NCBI GenBank assembly: GCA_947179485.1
Contig: OX359245.1
Span: 62,979,067-63,043,066 of the forward strand
Source of the DNA: Allacma fusca
Lineage: Eukaryota; Arthropoda; Collembola; Symphypleona; Sminthuridae
Reading direction: 5' to 3'
DNA: 64,000 nucleotides
Shown here: positions 22,416-33,866 of the stretch, piece by piece
How positions within the stretch are numbered: position 1 is the first letter of the stretch
Layout: each line of letters begins with the position of its first letter
Made by a program: the position numbers and the translations under genes
The notes under the pieces: model-generated
What the model was told of the DNA's origin: nothing
What the model saw: only the letters and a program-made list of their open reading frames with translations
Databases searched by the model: none

Positions 22416-23424
22416 TTCCTTCGGGTTTTTGAATTCTCGAAGTTTCGTGTTGAAAAAAGGAATGAAACATTTTCGGAACATTTTTGGGGTGGCGTAAATA
22501 AATCGGGACAAAAAAGGAACATGCAAACTTGTACCGACGATACTGGAACTGGCACGTTTCAGAGCATCGGTGCAAAAAATTTCCCGCACAATTTATGTAA
22601 TCGGAACGCGCAATTATTCTGTTCCGTTCCGATCCCGGTGCGGTTTATGCGCGCCTGCGATCAATAAAATAGAAATACTTTTCTTATCACGATGGCTAGT
22701 AGGCATGCTTTATTTGGGAAAAAAATTCGATGGGCAAATTTACCGATTCTATTTGCATATTTGTTCTTCAATCCCACAAACCAGCAGATATAACAATCCG
22801 AACATCGATTTCATAAAATTTTAACGGAATCACAACTAATTTTATCAACATCGGCGAATCTTTTTAAAATGCAAATTCTGTGGAATCTCAGATTACATTA
22901 TTTAACAATGTAGTTTAGTTTAGTAGTAATAAATTATTATTTTTATAATTTCTTTATTACGGAATGGCTTTGCGCAAAACCTAAAATGACAACGTATGCG
23001 GTTCTGCTTAATAGTACAGTTAGTTATTTCAATTATTGATTGTTATTCCATGTCGTTTAGAATAAAATAATCAACTTTTAAAGTACACAAGAAACTGCTA
23101 GTAATCAAATAACTAACTTGTACATACTTAATTGTTACAGGTAAATTCCGGGATTCTTCGGAATGTAACGAGTTTGGGACAGAAAAATTAACATATTCTG
23201 GAACGAAACACAAACTGCGGTGGAAGCAGAACTTTACTTGTTTATTCCGAATGCCTTATATTAAAATATTTTGATGTCCCGATATTCGAAACGAAATCAG
23301 GAACATTAATGTTTGTAGGTTTTCTACAGAATTTGAAATTTAGCTTAGAACAAAATTTGCTTCACAACAAAAATGTTGGCTGCTTTGGAAACTCTACAGG
23401 ATGTCAATAAAAGACCTGTATGAT
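22416..23424. other. Spacer between segmental duplicates
   Basis: Contains scattered ggaac/gttcc words (22480-22660 and 23140-23260), probably a decayed word-repeat transposon. Open frames at 22251-22824 overlap on both strands and have no domain; none is called as a gene. Confidence 0.45.
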
Positions 23425-24109
23425 AAATATCATAATTGGGGACTTGTTTGATAGCTGATATAAAAGGTAATAAAATTTTTTCAACTGAACGCCAAAAGAA
23501 CGTACATTTTTGGCCGAGTTTAATGAAAAGAATTTAGAAAAATCCCAAAGTATTTGCTACAAATTGAGTCAATAGCATATCTTGTTGCTCTCATTGTTAT
23601 CCAGTATGTTTGTTAGAGGAGAGAAAAATGAAATAGAACGCCCTGTATCATTTACAAATATACAGGCAGTTATGAGGAGTATTTGTTCCGGGACTTGTTT
23701 CTGAATTTAAACTGTACGTACTCGTGCAGACCCTACTGCTGTGAATTTCAGAAGTGTGTTTAGCATGAAAATATTGAAACCACGATTTTCCCTCTTCCAT
23801 CTAGGCACTGGAAAAGTGTAATTTTCATTATTTTCATATTTTTATTTCCCAGTGGATAACTGCCAGAATACTGTACCCTCGCCACATGCCCGCTCGGGAT
23901 CGGAATGAATTTTTTTGTGAGCTTAGGTACCATGCCCAATAGGCCAGCGCAAACAAAAGCTAGGGCCAACTCGCCTTGGTTTGCAATGGAAATGGCGTAT
24001 AAGTTTTAATTCCTTAATTTATTTTCATTTTCGAAAGTTCATCGAATATAATTTTCATAAGAGGTTCCCAGGTTCAAATACTAACCATTACTATGGTAAC
24101 CAACGTTGT

Positions 24110-24545
24110 TGGCCTAAGGTTGACCAATATTTGTCACAACAGAATTGACCTCGAATTGACTAGTATTTAACTCTGCTAGTTTCTTGACCTCAGAGTGAAC
24201 GATATTTCTCACAATTAGTATTTTGGTACAGATTGACCATTATTGGTCACAATTAGTTTTTTGACCTCACATTGATCAATCTTGGTCACAATTAATTTTT
24301 TGGCATGAGATTGACCAATTATTGTCATAATTATTTCTTTGGCTAATGATCGGTCAATATTAGTCACAATTTAATCTTTGACCGCAGATTGGCCAATATT
24401 TGCCCCTGCTAATCCATTGACCTCGAATTGATCTGATCGATAATTACTTGTTTCCAAACCCCAGATTGAACAGCATTTGCCACAGTTAGTTTTTTTGGTG
24501 CAGATTGACCAATGTTGGACGCGATTAGCTCTTAGGGTATTGCTG
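24110..24545 (+). repeat. TTGGTCACAATT minisatellite, block 2 (left part)
   Basis: Eight to ten degenerate ~45-50 bp units (attggtcacaattagttttttgacctcacattgatcaat type). Interrupted at 24552 by the mariner element and resumed at 26195. Confidence 0.8.
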
Positions 24546-24551
24546 GTGCTG

Positions 24552-26178
24552 TAGTGTTGGAACAACTTAAACTCTGAGACTCAGGGTCTAAATAATCTTA
24601 GAGTTTAGTACTTATCTATATTGTCTTTTCTTGCTTTTATTTAGTTTTTTATGCTGATTATAGATCTGCAAAAACATTTTGCAAAAAAAAATTTTTTATA
24701 TGAAAAAACGAACAAAAACGAAAAAGTACCCAATTATCCCTGTGCATTAGTGTTGGAACAAAAGTGAAAAATGGTTTTAAACGCGATAAAACTTCACATC
24801 CCGATTGACTAATACGTAGTATTCCACCCGTTTGCCATCAGGACAACTTTTAGGCACCGTGGGACGGAGCTGACGAAGTTCGGGGTGAATTCGGGGGTAT
24901 GTTGTCCCATCTCTCCTTAATTCGGATTTTCGGGTCTTTTTTCCCGGTAATGTGAAATTTTGTCAGCTCCCGACATATTTGATAACACTTATGTTCGATA
25001 GAGGTGATATCCTTACTTTGGGGGTTCATTCCAGAACTGGTATCTTGTTTTTGTTTAAATCGGCCCATGTGGACTTTGCCGTTTGCTTGGGGTCGTTGTC
25101 CTCATAATACACAAATCGACGTCCAAGTCCCAGGTTTTGGGCTGATTGCTTCACGTTGCGGTTGATTATGGATTGGTAGTAGTGTTGGTTCATATTTCCT
25201 TCCATAAAATCAATGGTTCCCACCCAATATGCACTGATACAGCCCCAAACTATAACACTACTACCACCACGCTTTACAGTAGGAAGTAAGATCCGTCTTC
25301 AGACCCACCCCTGGCTTTCCCCAGACCCCGGTTCTTCTATCGCTGCCAGACTACATTTGCTCTCATCGGACCACAAAACTGGACTCCAAAACGTATCATA
25401 CTTGCTGGCGTGTTTGCAGGACCACAGGGTCCACTTTCTCCTGTTTTTAGCATTGATATAAGGTTTTTGCTTGGCTCGAAGAAAGTTCGGCCGCTCAGAT
25501 ACAGGATTCTTTTGATTGTGGTCCGATGGGCAATCTTTCCTATCTAAAAATACACCTGTGAGAGGATCTTAGATGAGGTCAGTCTTGACCTGTTTGTTGA
25601 TCTTTAAGATAATTGTCGGCTATTCGCCGGGGTGACGATGCGGTCTTTACCCCTCCCGGGCAGATTTTCGACGATACCAGTCGTCTTGTATTTTTTTATA
25701 ATATTAAAGATCGTCGAGGAGTCTTAGCCGGACTTCTTTGGCAATTTGCCTAAACGTTGGAGGCTTTTTCTCGTCGTTCTTCCACTTCTCGATCACTAGC
25801 TCTCTCGCCGGTATTGGAATCTCCTTTCTTCGTGGTTGCATTTTGACGAAAATGTGTCAAAATGCATAAAGGAATTCTAAAAGACACTAAAATGTGTTTG
25901 TGATTTATTTTGTTTAAAATAAAATTAATTACCTTCAGTTATCCGGCTCAGATTGAACCGTAATCAGTCGTGTTCCAACACTAATGCACAGGGATAATTG
26001 GGCACTTTTTCGTTTTTGTTCGTTTTTTCATATAAAATTTTTTTTTTTGCAAAATGTTTATTGCAGATCTATAATCAGCATAAAAAACTAAACAAAAGCA
26101 AGAAAAAACAATATAGATAAGTACTAAACTAAGATTATTTAGACCCTGAGTCTCAGAGTTTAAGTTGTTCCAACACTA
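24552..26178 (-). mobile_element. Tc1/mariner element with ~220 bp inverted repeats
   Basis: The ends are TAGTGTTGGAACAACTTAAA and its inverse, at TA. The left repeat, 24552-24775, and right repeat, ~25975-26178, are near-perfect inverses of each other over ~205-225 bp. The terminal word TAGTGTTGGAACA occurs a second time at the inner edge of each repeat. Between them is a decayed transposase gene. It interrupts the minisatellite in copy 2. Confidence 0.85.
24810..25841 (-). pseudogene. Tc1/mariner transposase, degenerate
   Basis: Starts at ATG 25841 with a plausible helix-turn-helix N-terminus (MQPRRKEIPIPARELVIEKW), then a frameshift/stop near 25710-25720. Later parts in shifted frames keep the Tc1-type landmarks: LWSDESKCS (first Asp), FVYYEDNDPKQTAKS (second Asp, family motif DNDPKHT), and NPQSKDITSIEHK, the decayed form of the SPDLNPIEH motif with the third acidic residue (Glu). 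The C-terminus reaches about 24810. It could not make an active enzyme as it stands. Confidence 0.8.
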
Positions 26179-26194
26179 TAGCACCCCAGTGTAG

Positions 26195-26370
26195 GTTTAA
26201 ATTAGTTCTTTGTCATCAGATTGGCCAATATTGGTCACCAATTATTTTTTATATCAGATTGTCCAATAATGATTACAATAGTTTTTTTGCTTTACATTGA
26301 CCAATACTAATTGCAAATTGTATATTGGCCCCAGATTGACCAATTTGGGTCACAATTGGCTATTCAATTT
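26195..26370 (+). repeat. TTGGTCACAATT minisatellite, block 2 (right part)
   Basis: Continuation of the array beyond the mariner insertion: agattggccaatattggtcacc, agattgaccaatttgggtcacaatt. Confidence 0.75.
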
Positions 26371-27265
26371 GTTAAACAATTTTGGTTGGAAATTGCTTAA
26401 AGCTAAATAGGAAACGTGAGAAAGTTATGGAAAAGAAGTTTCCGACCTTAGCAGTTTGCATGTATGGTCGGCGTTTATCAAAATGATTTGGACGCTGCTT
26501 TTGTAGCAAATCTCAAAGGGATTCGTATCTGTCTGATTCATCTTCGTGTCTCAACATTTACGGCCTGAAAACCTAAGTTTGTTTACAAATTTTATAATTT
26601 GCGTTGAAGAGACCAATTTCATTGGCCGATGTCAATGCATAAATTTTGGGATTTCCAGAACAAAATTTGTTTCAAACCGGTGAATCAAATATTTTATGAA
26701 TTGTTCCCTAATGTGGGCTAGAATGGGCAAATGATTATGGTAACCGCATTTATAACAGTTGTATTGTACTGTAAAATGAATGACGAAACATAGGCAATGT
26801 TTTACGTTTATGCGTTGTTAGCCTAGCCTACATTAAGGAGTAACTCATAAAATTAAGTTGCCCCAGTTTGTAGCAAATTCTTAATCAAATCTTTCAATTG
26901 ATTCATCAAATTCGACCCTTCAGATTTTTCAGATTTTAAAAAGCTCGTCTTAATAACGTGGTTCAATTTTCGCGGTCAGAGTGACCTCGAAAGAGAACCA
27001 AAGTCTGAATGCGTTAAAGATTTTCAAAGCAGCTATTTATTTTAACACGATTGTTTCCACAAAATCTATTGACGACCATTTGTATTAACTTGTAAAGGTT
27101 ATCCTGGGAGATGCTCACTACGTTGAGAATTGAGGGCACCAGTGGGCTGTTGAGGATGAAAACAAATCAAAATTATGGATTTATAGTTTCACAAGTAAAG
27201 GAGGGAAACATGCAGAAAGGGAGGAAATTCTGACCTCGCAGTTTTGTGCTATATATGACACAGGA

Positions 27266-27652
27266 AGACAATACAAGATTCAAATGAAGCATCTTCAAAA
27301 GCAGCTGTGCGATATATTTTTAGGGACGTCAGACCATTCATGCAAAAATGGCCAAATTAGAACTTTCTCCTTTTCAGAATTCTTTTCATGATTGCTCCAG
27401 AAATTAAATTTTTAAAACTAGGCCTACACTTTCACCAAGGGCAACTATTGAATTATCCTAAGGAAGCCCATGAAACAACAAATTTGAGTCAAAACATGTT
27501 TAAGAAAAAAAAATTAAAATAGAACAAATAATTAACTGCTGAATTCAAAAACGACAAAATGGTATAAATTTGCTTGATGTACATGACTGCAAGAATTTGA
27601 ACGTGAAATTGCCACAAACTGAGAAAATCAAATAATTAAATAATATTGGTCA
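27266..27652. other. Intergenic, nothing recognised
   Basis: Unique AT-rich DNA between the segmental duplicate and a hAT element. No ORF with support. Confidence 0.4.
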
Positions 27653-27660
27653 GTGTGTAG

Positions 27661-29020
27661 TAACCATGAGATCGGTTCGGATAAAACACAAATCCGAACC
27701 GTAACCGAACCGAAGTTTTCGGTTAATTCTTTTTCAAAATCCGAACCGAACCGTTTTGTTCGGATAAAAAAATTCTCCTATCCGAAACAGAACCGTCATA
27801 AAACGGTTCGGATAATTTGTATAACCGAACCGTTTGTCGGTTATCCGAATAACCGAAACAATATTGCACATTTTGCAATTGAAAACTTCATTCGAAAAAA
27901 ATAAGTATTTATTAAAATATTTTCTGAAAATCTTTGTTTTAATAAAAATGTTCAAACTTAAAACAATTACTACACAAATTTGTATCAAATTCTACCTATT
28001 ATTTAACTTCAAATGACAACTAAAAACCTAAGGACCAAATCTCCAGTAAGACGAAATGGTCCCAAACCCCACTTTTCATTTTTTTAAGGCTCGTTGCTCC
28101 CGGTAGTTTCTTCTCTGATTACGGAGTCGGAGGTTTTCACTGATGGCATATTAGTTGTAGTAATTATGCACTTGTTTAATTTAAGGTAAAAATTAAATAT
28201 TGGTGTTATAAATAATTGCGATGTGATGAACAAATGTATGCCTGCTCGTGGTCCATGCGTTGTGCTTTCTAAACATATTTCAGATCAAAGATGGGCAAAA
28301 AGTATTCGCATACCTTAAAGCCTACATATTTTTAGGTTCTGACGTACAACCTACATTTGAGCCTACATAAATCCCACCCGAGAGTTCACCCTACCTACAA
28401 CCTACATACATCCCTCCCGAGAGTAGACCCTACCTACAACCTACATACATTACTCCCGAGAATGGTCCCCTTCAGCACTTTGGAATACGAAAGGTTCAAA
28501 CAAACATACATACATTTTCATGCTTAAGTACCTACCTTTTTTTATGCAGGTACGTACTGATTATTCCCAGCATATATAAATTGCATATATTTTCCCCTCG
28601 AAATATGCAGCCTACATACAAATGCCTAAAAAAATATGTGAAAATTTGAGCATAGCCTACAATTTCGCCTACTTGTAGGCATACATGTAGGGTATGCGTC
28701 CACCTTTGTTTCAGATACAAAATGAAACAATCGTTTGTCTCGAGAAATTCATGCTACAGTCGATTGCGATTTCCTAAAAATTTTAGGAACGAAATTCAAA
28801 ATCGGTTATCCGTCGGTTTAACCGAGCGGATACATTTACTCATCCGAACCGAACGGATAAATTCATATTTAAAACCGAACCGAACCGATATCCGGTTGGG
28901 CATTGACGTATCCGAACCGTTCGGTTAATTCGATTCGGTTACGACTTCTCCAACCGAACCGTCGGTTTCGGTTAACCGATGATCGGATAACCGCGTTAAA
29001 CCGAACCGATCTCATGCTTA
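27661..29020. mobile_element. hAT-like element with CCGAACCG words
   Basis: Exact 8 bp duplications GTGTGTAG (27653-27660 and 29021-29028). Termini TAACCATGAGATCGGTTCGG and (inverted) TAAGCATGAGATCGGTTCGG match at 19 of 20 positions. Both ends carry dense ccgaaccgaacc/ggttcgg words over ~200 bp. No transposase. It hosts a nested hAT at 28286. The two outer arms are so similar that they form a giant inverted repeat. Confidence 0.9.
28286..28708. mobile_element. Nested hAT element with CCTACATAC words
   Basis: Exact duplications TTTCAGAT (28278-28285, 28709-28716). Termini CAAAGATGGGC and (inverted) CAAAGGTGGACGC. Internally, cctacctacaacctacatac words recur, with gtaggcatacatgtagg at the right. 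423 bp, non-coding. Confidence 0.9.
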
Positions 29021-29028
29021 GTGTGTAG

Positions 29029-29318
29029 CCAAAAAACCAATTGTGACCCTCATTGGTCAATCTGAGGTCAAGAAGGCAACTGTGACAAACATTGAAAAAG
29101 CTGATGACAAGTAACCAAATGTGACCAATTCGTATCCACAGAACTATGACTTCAATCTGATGCCAAAAAATTATTTGCGGCCACAATTGGCCATACCGAG
29201 GTCAAAACAACTAATTGCTGCCAATATTAACTAATCAATACACGAAGAACTAAGTGTGACCAATATTGTTTTCTCCGAGGTCAAGAAACTATCATCGATC
29301 CCAGTTTGCTGTGAATAT
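29029..29318 (-). repeat. TTGGTCACAATT minisatellite, block 3 (reverse orientation)
   Basis: Units appear as aattgtgaccctcattggtcaatctgaggtcaa, the reverse complement of blocks 1-2. The 27661 hAT is inserted in it, and the giant LTR element is inserted at its right edge (cagtttgctgtgaatat). Confidence 0.75.
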
Positions 29319-29888
29319 TGTTACGTTGCTATCACCCGGGTATTGATGTTGTGTGGGTAATAGTAATGTAGCCTAGGTTCGGGTGTTCCATCCCCTGAAT
29401 TCCTGGAATCCGATGTTGTTGGAAACGCATGAATAAATGGAACTTATTGAATTCTGTGTGTAGTTCGTTTTATTAACTTTTGGCCAATTTATTGTTCCTA
29501 AACTGATACAATTTACACTGAACAATTAACATTTAACACAAAATAGAATTTGAATTCTGAATCTCTTCTTCCATGAAATCTCCGATTTCATGTCGCCCCG
29601 CTTGCTACCTGTGGAGATCCATCCCGGAGGGAATGGACTCTAGGTGCGGCTCCTCTTGATGTTGCTTGCTTGAAGTCGAGATTAGAACTTGTACTTAATC
29701 TACGTGTCTTAATCTAAATCTAATCTTATCCTATTCTTAGTTTATTGTTTATTAAATAATCTGAATCATTTCCTTATAATTATGTTATGTCAGCGTTTGG
29801 CGTCACGTAGCCTCTGCTTACGACCTTCCAAACTATTTGCTGACTTAGATTATGCTTATTCTACTCTATTTATAATATATCCGTAACA
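29319..29888 (-). repeat. 3' LTR (570 bp)
   Basis: Starts TG and ends CA with the 7 bp inverted termini TGTTACG/CGTAACA. I found no difference from 57500-58069 on reading both. The minus strand contains AATAAA at 29753-29741 (two overlapping sites in ttaataaacaataaac) and another near 29473-29468, candidate polyadenylation signals. Confidence 0.97.
29741..29753 (-). terminator. Candidate polyadenylation signals in the 3' LTR
   Basis: Minus strand reads AATAAACAATAAAC, two AATAAA hexamers a few bases apart, inside the LTR where an R-region poly(A) signal is expected. The cleavage site cannot be placed from sequence. Confidence 0.45.
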
Positions 29889-29900
29889 TTCCTCTTCTGG
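29889..29900 (-). promoter_or_regulatory. Polypurine tract (plus-strand primer)
   Basis: Minus strand CCAGAAGAGGAA directly abuts the 3' LTR (…GGAA|TGTTACG), the canonical place for the plus-strand DNA primer of LTR elements. The same CAGAAGAGGA word occurs twice inside the element near 40909 and 41005. Confidence 0.85.
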
Positions 29901-32566
29901 GTAATTGTCGACCTCGACAATGTCATCTATCGAAGTTCAAGTTCATATTATTTGTAATTATACTAATTCTATTTTTGTTACCATACTTTGTAGCTTAATC
30001 TTGGTCGTAATGGTAATGGTTGGTCTTTGTAGCATGGTCGTAATGGTATTCATGGGCATTCTTATTGTTAAGGCATTGCATACAATTTTTATACATGTTC
30101 ATCATCATATGTGTATATACTTTTTGTAATGCTGTACAATATTTGATGGTGTTATTGTTTGTATACTGTTGTGAAAGTTCTTCTTATAATCTTAGATCTT
30201 AGAATCGTTGCACAACAAAATAGGTGTTACAATTTGCATATACAATATTTACATGGAATACATCGTTATTTACATCATCATCTAACTTGATTTCTACTGT
30301 TATTTATCGTATCTAAGATTAGAAACATCGTAGCAGAATTGAAAATTTTGTACACGCAATTATAATATGTCTAAACATGAATTTGAAGCTTGAAAGATAC
30401 ACTAAAATACTATGTTTTGAAAAGAATTTGTTTGTAAAAACTGGCAAGATTACTTGAAGGCAGATATGAAACATTGTCCCTTGTTTCTATGCTCCTTTGA
30501 TTTCTAAATTTTCTCTGATACTAAATACTAGTTGTTGAAACATTGTGACTACTGTCAGTTACTGCTATTACTGGGGTAGTGGCCTAATGTATTTTTAAAG
30601 GTGTATTTTAATTATTAAGCTTGTAAAATCCCGTGAGTTTCCTTGTAAAACAATTTAATGTGTCACAGACAAATCGTTGTGGGGAAAATTTTTGTCAAAA
30701 ACTGTGATTGCTCAATATCACTATCAACGTTATGAAGTGACGGTCTTGAGCGCAAGTGTCTTAATGTCGCTCTTGGTTACAAAAATATTTTGTAGAAACA
30801 CAGTGTGTGTGTCCCCTTGTTGTTAAACAAGAAAATAACAGAGAATGTCAAAACAATTTGGACTTGTTATTTGGTAGCTAGATTAGGAATTATGTCCTTC
30901 TTATGCACAACTGTTGGCAATTTCACCAAATGTGAAAACATCGTGCTCCATGAAGTTCTGTAAGCGGTTCTTACTATTCCATAAGACATAAATCATATTG
31001 TACCGTTAACTATTTCCTCAATTGAGATAAGAATGTATTTTGGCGATAATCATGAATATATATATATACCTTGATCTGTAAAAAATCTTATTTGATGAAA
31101 TGTGTCAAATTTGTAAGTTAAATTTTCTGTTTAAGCAAATGCTCCTTTGCGTTCGAAAAATTTTTAAAGATTTCTTTCAGAATTGTTGGACAATTTATAT
31201 TTAAGAAAACACAATTTATCTTGGAAAACTATGGAATTTATCATATCTAATAAGACGTTTGATCTTTTAAGATTTAAGACTGATCCTGTTTACTGGATAA
31301 ATGAAGTGAGTTTAGTGATTCCGTAAACCTGATTTTGTCATGTATAAAGTATTTGTCATGAGTGAGTGTCAAAAGTATGTACTCAACATTGTAAAAAGAT
31401 GTCAATACTGTTTGCAATGTAGATCTTAGCTGCCTTTAAACTCGCGATTTAAAATACGAAATTGCTCTAGCATATGTGGATGATAAATTAATCATGTCAT
31501 GTAACTGTTTCCATTACTGTAATTTTCTTACTTTTTATATTTTTATTTAAGTTCCTCCTACCTATTCGTATTGTGTATTTTTGTTTATTTTTCTGGTCCC
31601 TATAGGATATCTAGTGCTCCTAGGATCCTTCAGATCTGGGCACATTCATGTCAACTTTCATTTGAAATGCGATACATTTTGCAAGTAAATAATTTTGTAA
31701 ACGAACATAGTGTATTACAGAAATTCTTTTGGAAGAATCTATCCTTTGAACTTTCGTTTTACTTAATCTGTTTTCTAGGTACCTAAAATATTAGCACGTC
31801 TAGCTAAATAGATTTTGTTAAACTGAAGCTAAGAGGTAAACTGATCCTGATCGTAGAGAACTTGCTTATACAGGGTCTGATTTTTGCTGGAAATTTGGTA
31901 TCCCGCTCATCTTAAGCGATGAGTAGGTTAGAAATTTAAATTTATCCTTCTCATATGGAGTTGAATAACCTAATAAAGTCACAAGGCATTACAATCATCA
32001 CTCATTGGCTGCAGAGTAAACAAGCCTCTAGGAATTATAATCGGCCAAATATTTTGGTTAGAACTGAACCTTATCTTGAAACATTTTTTGTCTCGTTAAC
32101 AAATAAATCTTTGTTTTCAAAACATAGCCTGCCTTGATAGGTTGACATTCAATGAAAATCTAATTACTGGAATCAATGGGGTGGAAAGAAAATTGGAAAG
32201 AAAATGGATAATGAATCCATCGAGACACGAAAGATATTTTGATTTGAATCACATATTCTTTAGACTATTTTTCCTTTTACTCCTATTGGGGATCTGCCTC
32301 TTTAACTAACTTGAACTTTTCGTTCGTTATTTGAACTTTGTTATTTTCATTTTGCATTTTTATATTTTTGTTATATATGAACTTGGTTTTCTATATTTTC
32401 TCTTCCTAACCTTATCCTACTTATAACTACTTATTCTATTATTTTTCTAATACTATCTTATAATTAAGAAATATTTTTAATTATTTTTCCATACAATTTT
32501 TATGGTTTTGTGTATTTTTCTTCGTTGTTTTCTTTCTTGCGTTGGTCCTTCCCGGTTGGGTCGGTG
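29901..32566 (-). other. 3' untranslated region of the LTR element, 2.7 kb
   Basis: AT-rich with long T runs on the plus strand. No sense-strand ORF of note. A 74-codon antisense frame at 29905-30129 is hydrophobic but lies over the PPT-proximal region on the wrong strand and is not called. The function of so long a 3' UTR is unknown. Confidence 0.7.
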
Positions 32567-33292
32567 TTATAGTTGTACGGTTGCTCTGGTTGTGTGTCGG
32601 TTGGGCTGCTGTTGTGTATTGGGCCGCACTATTCTGCATCCAACTAATTGTTCTATAGAATTTTGGACTAATGCCTGCGTGTCTGCAACATTGTCTAATT
32701 CTCTCTCATTCGGTGTTTGTTGGTTTGATTTCTTTTTCTGCATTCGAATTCGGTACAGTATTACTGTGAATATAAATATCACTATTGTGGTAATACAACC
32801 GAATGAACTAATAATGACTACGGTGTAATCCGTGTCTGATGTTGGAACCTCATTGGATTTCCAATCTATTTCGTTGAATTGGTCCATCCATGGTGGTCTG
32901 CTATCCCTCTGCATGATGGGCTGTTGGTTTTGTATGAATTGGGGTTGGGGTTGTAGTAAAGCCATTTGTTGGTTCCTTTCCATGATTCTCTGGGCTTCTA
33001 CGTTCGGGTCGTTCGGGTCGTACTGCACTACGGCTAGTTTCCCGTCATCTTTGTGGTGTAGTATATGTACTATTGGGTCCTTTTGTGATAACACTGATGC
33101 TGTGATAGCTCCGCTTCCGACGGTTATGGCTGGTACCATGTAATTTGCGAACCATTTTCCGACTTGAGTTCCTAAGGCTGCCATCAGTGGTCCTCCCCAT
33201 GGTTCTGGACTTGGTTGTGCTATCGGTCTGGTTTCGGAAACGTCCATTGCAATTAGAGTTATTGCAAGGCTCAAAAGATTTTGGCACTTCAT
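32567..33292 (-). CDS. ORF4: 241-residue type I membrane protein, envelope-like position
   Basis: Residues 1-20 form a signal peptide (MKCQNLLSLAITLIAMDVSE). A Gly/Ala-rich hydrophobic patch follows (about 36-68), then a polar, Gln-rich ectodomain (about 70-150). Residues 157-180 form a strong membrane span (VVIISSFGCITTIVIFIFTV) followed by a basic stop (RIRMQKKK) and a ~60-residue cytoplasmic tail. The topology is type I. Its place as the last gene before the 3' LTR is that of env in retroviruses and errantiviruses, but I see no known fusion-protein motif and cannot assign a family. An acceptor-like site lies 6 nt upstream of the ATG, so it is probably made from a spliced RNA. Confidence 0.8.
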   Translation of the reverse strand: MKCQNLLSLAITLIAMDVSETRPIAQPSPEPWGGPLMAALGTQVGKWFANYMVPAITVGSGAITASVLSQKDPIVHILHHKDDGKLAVVQYDPNDPNVEAQRIMERNQQMALLQPQPQFIQNQQPIMQRDSRPPWMDQFNEIDWKSNEVPTSDTDYTVVIISSFGCITTIVIFIFTVILYRIRMQKKKSNQQTPNERELDNVADTQALVQNSIEQLVGCRIVRPNTQQQPNRHTTRATVQL

Positions 33293-33866
33293 TTTTCACT
33301 ATGTGAAAAAATTTTTGTGTTACTGTTCTTTATCTCTGAGTAGTCTCAAGTATTTTGAGCTCTCTGTGGTTGTTGAGGTTGTAATGAGTACTCTGTTTCA
33401 AGAGTCTCTTATTTATATCAATTAATTGTTTGTGTTTTCATCTTCCGATTGCGAAAGAGAATTCTTTTCCTAATTCCGATGTTGTAATCCGTATGTCCCA
33501 CTTCCGGTGACATAGTCTTTTATTAGTATTTCTATCCTATGAACTCTATAAAATGTGTTAGTAAGTAAAATATTTTTGTTTTGTTTTCTATTTTGTATTT
33601 TATTTTTATTTGTTTTTCTTTTCTAACTATTCTGTTATGGTGATCATTATGTAACATCCGCCGTAATCCCGATGGTTGATGCTGCATAAGATCTTAAAAA
33701 TGTTTTATCGTAGATCCTCTCTTGCGAAATAATCTACACTTTACATTCCCTTCGGGAATTTCTTCCGTCATCAGGTAATTTGGCTTCTGCTTTTCCCCGC
33801 TAGTTCTCTTTCTCTTTATACCATGACCTGGATGAAATGGTCAGGTTATTATCCTCTGTGACGTTT
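33293..33866 (-). other. Gap between ORF3 and ORF4
   Basis: 574 bp of AT-rich non-coding sequence. Its main feature is the T-rich tract and AG just before ORF4 (33299-33312). Confidence 0.6.
33299..33315 (-). promoter_or_regulatory. Candidate splice acceptor for ORF4
   Basis: Minus strand aaaattttttcacatag, a polypyrimidine tract plus AG, ending at 33299; the ORF4 ATG follows after 6 nt. Placement agrees with a spliced subgenomic RNA. Not experimentally shown. Confidence 0.5.

Larger units (their letters stand above)
23425..27265 (+). repeat. Segmental duplication, copy 2
   Basis: Counterpart of 19245-22415. It lacks the hAT found in copy 1 but contains the Tc1/mariner element at 24552-26178. 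Divergence between the copies is considerable, so the duplication predates the insertions. Confidence 0.8.

Noticed and set aside
22251..22824. Cluster of overlapping ORFs on both strands
   Set aside because: No frame has a domain, signal peptide or splice sites, and the sequence is partly a ggaac word-repeat relic.
29905..30129. 74-codon hydrophobic ORF on the plus strand
   Set aside because: It is antisense to the retroelement 3' UTR, AT-rich, with no domain or regulatory support.
32502..33143. Plus-strand ORFs of 103-108 codons
   Set aside because: They are shadows of ORF4 on the opposite strand, Cys- and Ser-rich as expected from antisense reading.
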